Shown here piece by piece: positions 57,931 through 64,000 of a DNA stretch of 64,000 bases. Under the pieces are notes generated by a model. The model worked only from the letters and a program-made list of their open reading frames with translations, was not told where the DNA came from and made no database searches. This DNA is from Quillaja saponaria (lineage: Eukaryota; Streptophyta; Magnoliopsida; Fabales; Quillajaceae). The stretch is taken from the NCBI GenBank assembly GCA_029379385.1, contig CM055607.1, forward strand, positions 36,639,235 to 36,703,234, in the 5' to 3' direction. How positions within the stretch are numbered: position 1 is the first letter of the stretch; every line of letters starts with the position of its first letter. A program made the position numbers and the translations under genes.

Positions 57931-60900
57931 CTATCCCCGCAAGCTAGAGAAAATAAAACACTGCAATATAATCCGGTTATATGTTTCCTGAAAGCAAACT
58001 ACATTAACTAAATAAATATTTTCTAATTGCCCAAATACTTATTCAGTGTAAATACTAGAATGGGTTTGGGTTTTTTAATTTCGACAAGGTTTTTACACAA
58101 GTTCCAGTTTCGTCTGAGTATGCATCAGTACAAAACTATTTTCCAGGCAACAGAAAAAACAAAAACAGAAAAAAATAAAAAATACTGAGGTTTAAAGATA
58201 TTGGGTTACCTTTGAGTATTCTCGGACAAATTAGAAGAAGCAGCCGCACGAAATGGTTAGGAAAGCGAAGAGACAAAGAGAAGAGCCGACCAGCACTAAA
58301 CGAATGCTCCTCAATTATGTTACCCTAAAATCTTAAAAATCTGATAAGTTGTTTAGCTTATCAATTCAAGACGTGGATTGCGGAAATGATTATTTTAATT
58401 GGCAAATTGGCTACTAACACAACTTTATAATTCTAAATGATAAAAATACCCTCAACCAGTTTTTGACTTTTTTTTTTTTTTTCATTCACAACCTCATATA
58501 ACATTTTTAATGGGCCAGGAAGAGCCTAACAGTAAATTATTAGTGTTAATTCTCATAATATACTGAGATTGCAATGGGAGGGTTTGGAGCGGGTTTAGGC
58601 GCCAACCCTACTCGTCCTCTTTTATCCATCATTCATGCTAGCCCTGTCATCACAAGTACAAGTAAAAGGGTACTATAACGGTGTTTTATACTTGGAAAGA
58701 TTTTGAAACCCTTATGAACACTTTACCCTTAGCTAGAATCAAATAACATTAGATAAAACATTATGATTCTTGATTTATTATTTATAACAATACAAAAAAA
58801 TATCATGTAATTAATCATTATCAAGTTTAAATAAATTTTTTTAACTTAATCAAATATAAAAGAGAGGCACGCATAACAAGACTCGTAACCTATGAATTTT
58901 GACTAAAATTCTTTTCTTGCCATATACCCACAACGGGTGTAAGTAATAAAATTACATACAGACACATGTTTCTGTCTATCCATCGAGTTAATTAATCATG
59001 TCTCTTTTCATTATGTATGTGTATGTTTGCATTGCAGTACCATCAATCAGAATTTTGATTTGCTAATGATTGATTGAATAAAATTTTATAGTATGAGCGA
59101 TAATCCTTATTGATCATAAAAATTTCTGCTAAATAATTGTGATCTTTCGTGTAATTTCAATGTGACATTTTCGTGTACATACATAATGTTGATGATCTTG
59201 TAAATTAGTATTCCATATAAAGATAGTTATGATCATTTTTTAAATGACTGAATAGTAATGGTTTGTATAATAATGATTTTAAACTAAATTCACATATGTC
59301 TCACACAAACACACACACACCATGGATTCAGACCAACACTTTCTCAAGCCCTAGCAAACCCTCAGTCATTTCTCAAAACAACGACGTCGTTTACATGACT
59401 AATCAGGGGAAGTATTTATCTTCTACTCTACTTATACTTTGTATATAAATCCAACTTCAAAAATTAGCGGCTGCTGCGACCTGTTCATGGTGAATCATAC
59501 CAGTGTAATGAAAAGATTAAAAATGGCTACTTTTCATCTTCTTTAGTTGGCCTCTCTCCATTATCTCTTCCTCTTTCAGACCAATATACTTTCTCCATGT
59601 CCCTTAACATTACTCAGACCCTTCAAGACCAAGAAACCCCTTCTTTCCCAGTTCCCAATAATTTGTTTTGCTCTCAATGAATCAGATTCTCTCAAATAGT
59701 CATAACCCAATCCCCAAATTCTCCTCCAAATTCGACCTGTTCATTGATATTGATTTCTTGAACTAATTTTTTCTGTGATTGTTTAGTAATTTGTCTGTAT
59801 TTGTTCGAATTGCGAGAAAGTTTTAATCTTCCACCTGATTACTTTAAATAGATCCCACGAGAAGTTCGATTAGATGTAAGTGGACTAAGTTTGTATCCCA
59901 CATTTTCATTGTAGTAACAATTCAATAAAACATGTGGTTTCATTTGGTTTTGAAGGTTTCTTCTAAAAGCATTTATTTATTTTTTATTTTTTTTGGTGTT
60001 TGTGAAGTTAAATGATGCCGCTTTCGATCTCTCAAACGGACCCGTCATTGATAAGGCTAGTTTGTATAATTACTATTATGCTGGTTGACATTGATTTTCT
60101 TACCCAAAAGCATGTTCCATTTCAATTATTATGTTATATTATAACTTGTTATGAAAGCCGTACAGTCATCCTTTTACAAGCACCTGAAGCATATATTTTG
60201 GCAATCCATGACCTCTCTCATTGATCATTAGTTCATTCACAATGTTTTTCTTGGCAGCAAAATCAGGTGCCCATTTTATTACAGAAAAAAAAAAAAAAAA
60301 AAAGAAGCCCTGCGCCTGTTGATCAGGGCACTTAGAAGTTAGCACTCACATCAGCAATAAGATCCATCCGGCCACAGGAGAATCTTGGTCTTCCGTTTTG
60401 AAGGCTTTAAGGATCTCTTAACCAGACCAGTGGAAATGCAAAATGTGAAGAAAGGTCTCTTATTAATATGTCATTTTGTATTCATGGAGGGAAAAAAAGG
60501 AAAAAGAAGAAACTGAAAAGAAAAGAAAACTTCATATTTAGAATTAAACGTCAATTGGTCTTTCTTCTTTTCAATTTCAATATGGTTTGCTGCTGCCCAA
60601 AATGACTATTTTTGTGCAAGACACACCGTTGCTCATCTTTCAAATTTTTCATAGCCAAATTGTACCAATTGGTTCCATTGGTCTCATGGTACCTATAAAT
60701 AATTTTCTTCTGTTACTGGAGATATCATTGTCTTGATTAGACTTGAAGAACTAACTATAAAGCTCCAGTACAAATGTGTCTTAACTTCTCATCAGTTTAT
60801 ACCTCATAGGCTCCTACATCTCTATCTGGTATGTTTGTCCATCATTTTTTCTGTTACTGGCCAAAAGAAATTTTGTTTTGAAGCTAATGAAATCTTTTTT

Positions 60901-63900
60901 AGACGGACTTACTATTTTAATGTGGTCAAGAGCTGGGAGAGACAATGCTGAACTTCTTTCGAGCATAGGAACTTGCTGATACATCAAGTTCCCAAACTTT
61001 TGTGAGCACTCTTCCTTTGATTGGGAGCTTTTCGACTGGCAGCAGAAAATCAGGTGATGGACTGGAATCAGTGTGGCTAGATAGGTAGGATCTTCTGGAT
61101 CTCTACTTTATGGAACCTGTTATTTTCCCTTCTGTAGCACGAAATTATTCTTAAAAATAATTGTATTGGTTACTTATCAATCATCATAGATTACAGAAGT
61201 GATGATTACAGCTGGAAGAGTTCTATCTGCAAGTTCAACATTTTTAGTAACAGACAGAACAAACCAAACAAGAAACTAGGATGCTGAAGGTAAGTAGTCA
61301 CTCTTCTGTAGTTTGAAGAGCTGCAGGTTGAACTGACTCCAGATAAAGCCGGTACTGGGGCTTTGATTGGATTTGTGTTTGGGCAAGTTTTCCAATAAAT
61401 GGCAGTTCTATTTGTTAATTATTCCATTTTTGGAAAGGCCTCAGACTATATATTTTGTATGTCTTGTCTGTCTTCCAAACCCTTTGCTGGGGTCCTTTCA
61501 TGGGAACAGGGTCGGGGAATTCAAAGCATTCTGGAGAGTTCATTACAGTATGCTAATGACAGTGCTTAATTGCTTTCTAAGGTGTTTAAAAGCAACTTCT
61601 CATTCCTGTCTTTGTGCTTGTGAACCAATTTCTGTAGGCCTGAATTATTATTTAAGAGAAAACAAAACCTTGATTACAGTATTCAAGGGGGCACTGATGG
61701 GCACGTTGCTACTCGTCAACAATCTTGTCTGCTTTTACTACTGTTGGACTTGTTTTCCTCAACTTAGATCAAAGAAAAAGTGAGCCTCTCGGTGCTACCC
61801 TGCCTCAATTTTTGCTTGTAAATGTTTTATTGTTGTTATTGTTGACTTGCACATCTTCAGCTCAATACTAATAAATGTAGGACTGAACCTCAATATCGTT
61901 AAGTACTGATATTCACACTTAATCTCAGTTTAACAAATTCTTTCATGTTTCCTTCCAATGTCATAATGCAAAAACTTTTGGAGCTATTACATTTTGGTGT
62001 AGTAACAGTTCCATTCATTTTTCAATTGTTTATAGGATTCATTTGGTGTAGCTGAGGTGAAAATACTACATAAACTATATCAGTTATGTGACTTTTAATT
62101 AGCAATAAATTTTAATTTGGATCAAAGCTTCACCACTTCTGGATGAAATCTCCTCAGGGAATCTGTTGCTTGTTAATGCTGATTCTACCATGTCCTAGTC
62201 TTTCTAGAATCCTAAAATTCAACATATTTGCCTGGGAGATCATTTTTCTATAGAGTAATGCTACATGTTGCAATTGAAAGCAGATACTTATTGACTCTTG
62301 TGACGGATGGTTGAACTTGAAAGCAGATACTTATTGACTCTTGTTAGCTAAGTCACGTTCTGTCCCTGTCATTCTGTGAACAAACCCAGCCAATCTGAGG
62401 CAAGTGGTACTCCCTTCATTTATGAAAAGCAAGCCTGATGAAAATTACATAACTATTTCCATGTGTTGAAATTTAAAACTGAGGTTTCATTTGAAATTTA
62501 GAACTAGGCAGGCCATTCCTAGAGTTTATTGGCAGAGCTTTTTACTTTATGTATAACTAAGTTCATGAATGTTTAACTATAATGCAGAATTCAATGCTTT
62601 TGCTTGTTTTATCTTCTTTGTCTATAAAAGAAATAGCAGAGTTGGTTATACGTAGGTACTATGAGCTTTAGCCTATATTTATCTGCTTAGTGTTGTTTCA
62701 TATTTCTTAATTCTTGAAGGATTCAAGTGTATGTCTACGAAATCATGATCAATAAAGTAGTTATAGATGTCAGAATCTGACGCGGAACGACGCTGCAGTC
62801 AGTAAGAATTAGACTTTGTTTAATATCCATGTTGTTGTTGAAAATAGCTTTCACTACATTTACATCATCCAAGCAATTATAGTACAGATTTATATTGAGT
62901 GATCACCTGCCAAGAAATAAGAGGGACTGGCGTCAAAATGTAATAGATTACTGTATTTAATTAGAAGATTCAAATAAATTCTTGGAGATTGGTTGGATGA
63001 AATTTAGTGACTCTATGTTCAATTGAGAGGCCAACTTCTGTGCTTGGCATGGAGTCTGTTGACATGGTCAGAATATAGAAATTAATTGTTGCACGTGCAC
63101 CTTTCGTTTTCATAAAAGGCCAATTATTAATTAATAACCCATTTCTTCAACATAAGTATATTAATTGTTTCATCAATGAACTGCAATTAAGAAAGGATGT
63201 TACACAAAAAAAATTCCTTTCTTTGTAAAAACTTGGTGGTTTATGAATGAAAACAGTTTTCATGGTACCTAAACAAGCAACATGCTTAGACAAAAAGTGG
63301 AAGAGCTAGGTTGTTTTCTATTTTTTGTTTTTTCTAAGGTCATCAGTCACAACAGAAATCGTAAGTGAGCTAAACTTTTTTTCAGGGGATGCATGCATGT
63401 TATTCATCTAATTCACATGCAAAATATATATTTTTTTCACCTCTTAGATTAAATCATTGTGTGACCATCATTGACACGGTGAAAATTAATGAGGCATTAT
63501 TTTATTGAAATAATAAGAATCAAACAGTTCTTAAATCAACTGATAATATCTTATTGTTGTCTTAACCAAAAAAAAAAAAAAAAACCTTACTGTTATGTCA
63601 ATCTACCACTGATGCATATACAAGTACACAATTTGATTCATCAACCACTTGATTACAATTTTAAGTATCAGATTTCTTACCCTCACAAATAAAATAAAAT
63701 ATAAAAAGTTTTTCTGTTTTTAGCCATACAAGAATATTGAGGCAGGTGGTGCTCCTCCTGCTCCTGCAGGCATAAATCCGAACCACACGGAGTTTCCGCA
63801 TATGTATATCACACATAAACTTTTTAGCAGATTCCTTTCAATTTTCCAAAAATTACAAAATCAAATTAACCAAATAAAAAATGAATTTCCCTTTCTCTCC

Positions 63901-64000
63901 ACTCTCACTCACAATTAATGATTGAGTGGTCAGTCGGACTCTATAAAAGAATTGATTTCCAACACGTCCATTAATTCATCGAACTCTGTTTCAAATCCAA
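57931..64000. other. Right-hand region with no supported gene
   Basis: 57931-58650 is the F-box 5' flank and the end of the repeated unit. 58650-59250 is AT-rich. 59300-59700 and 60900-61400 are less AT-rich; the second holds two short coding-like frames (60969-61084 with splice-like ends, and 61312-61398, read EELQVELTPDKAGTGALIG) that I could not join into a gene. Poly-A runs occur at 60283-60302 and 63569-63583. I see no RNA gene. Confidence 0.4.

Noticed and set aside
60969..61398. Two short coding-like frames (60969-61084 and 61312-61398) that might be exons of a gene
   Set aside because: The stretch between them (61190-61290) meets a stop in every phase that would connect them, no start exon is evident, and I recognise no family.
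61367..61783. 138-residue open frame on the plus strand
   Set aside because: No domain, composition typical of random AT-rich translation with scattered Cys and Phe, and no promoter or splice support.
63736..63920. Open stretch after a TTTTTAG acceptor-like site, reading IEAGGAPPAPAGINPNHTE
   Set aside because: Could be the start of an exon at the window edge, but there is no upstream exon, and the frame soon becomes low-quality sequence. Too little to support.

Overview
This is nuclear DNA from a flowering plant, most likely a eudicot. It is AT-rich, its genes are split by GT-AG introns, and the gene families are plant ones: two AT-hook/PPC (AHL) proteins, an ethylene receptor, the Rubisco chaperone RAF1, an AP2/ERF factor, a plant B3 protein, NDR1/HIN1-like and F-box genes. 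I cannot fix the species.

Layout. 0.4-6.2 kb: a six-exon AHL gene (+). 8.4-11.2 kb: a subfamily-II (ETR2/EIN4-type) ethylene receptor (+) whose frame is broken in the kinase-like domain. 12.0-14.8 kb: a seven-exon METTL6-type tRNA methyltransferase gene (+), with a one-base frame conflict in exon 1. 15.2-19.7 kb: a transposon nest (three hAT-like non-autonomous elements, one nested in another), flanked by two short reading frames that could splice together. 20.7-21.6 kb: a single-exon AHL20-like gene (-). 24.3-27.9 kb: a five-exon conserved gene of unknown function (+). 29.6-30.1 kb: a cyclophilin with one in-frame stop (+). 32.5-33.3 kb: a B3-domain gene (+). 34.5-35.1 kb: an NHL (LEA_2) pseudogene (+). 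35.9-37.2 kb: RAF1 (-). 39.5-40.1 kb: an ERF1-like factor (+).

40.7-58.7 kb is the most unusual part: a threefold tandem array on the minus strand. Each unit contains, from low to high coordinate, a small secreted peptide gene with a conserved SRxPSPPPPP motif, a second small secreted peptide gene (MEGNK family), and an F-box gene. Units 2 and 3 are very similar (F-box proteins about 97% identical). Unit 1 is older and decayed: its F-box gene has lost the F-box itself and its proline-rich peptide gene is frame-shifted. Unit 2 has lost the coding part of the MEGNK gene. 58.7-64 kb holds no gene I can support.

Several otherwise well conserved genes carry a single small lesion (2-bp shift, 1-bp shift, one nonsense codon, a splice-phase conflict). 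This may be true decay or uncorrected assembly error; the two cannot be told apart from one sequence. The single-copy genes are unrelated housekeeping and regulatory genes and form no pathway. Only the peptide/peptide/F-box array looks like a co-inherited module.
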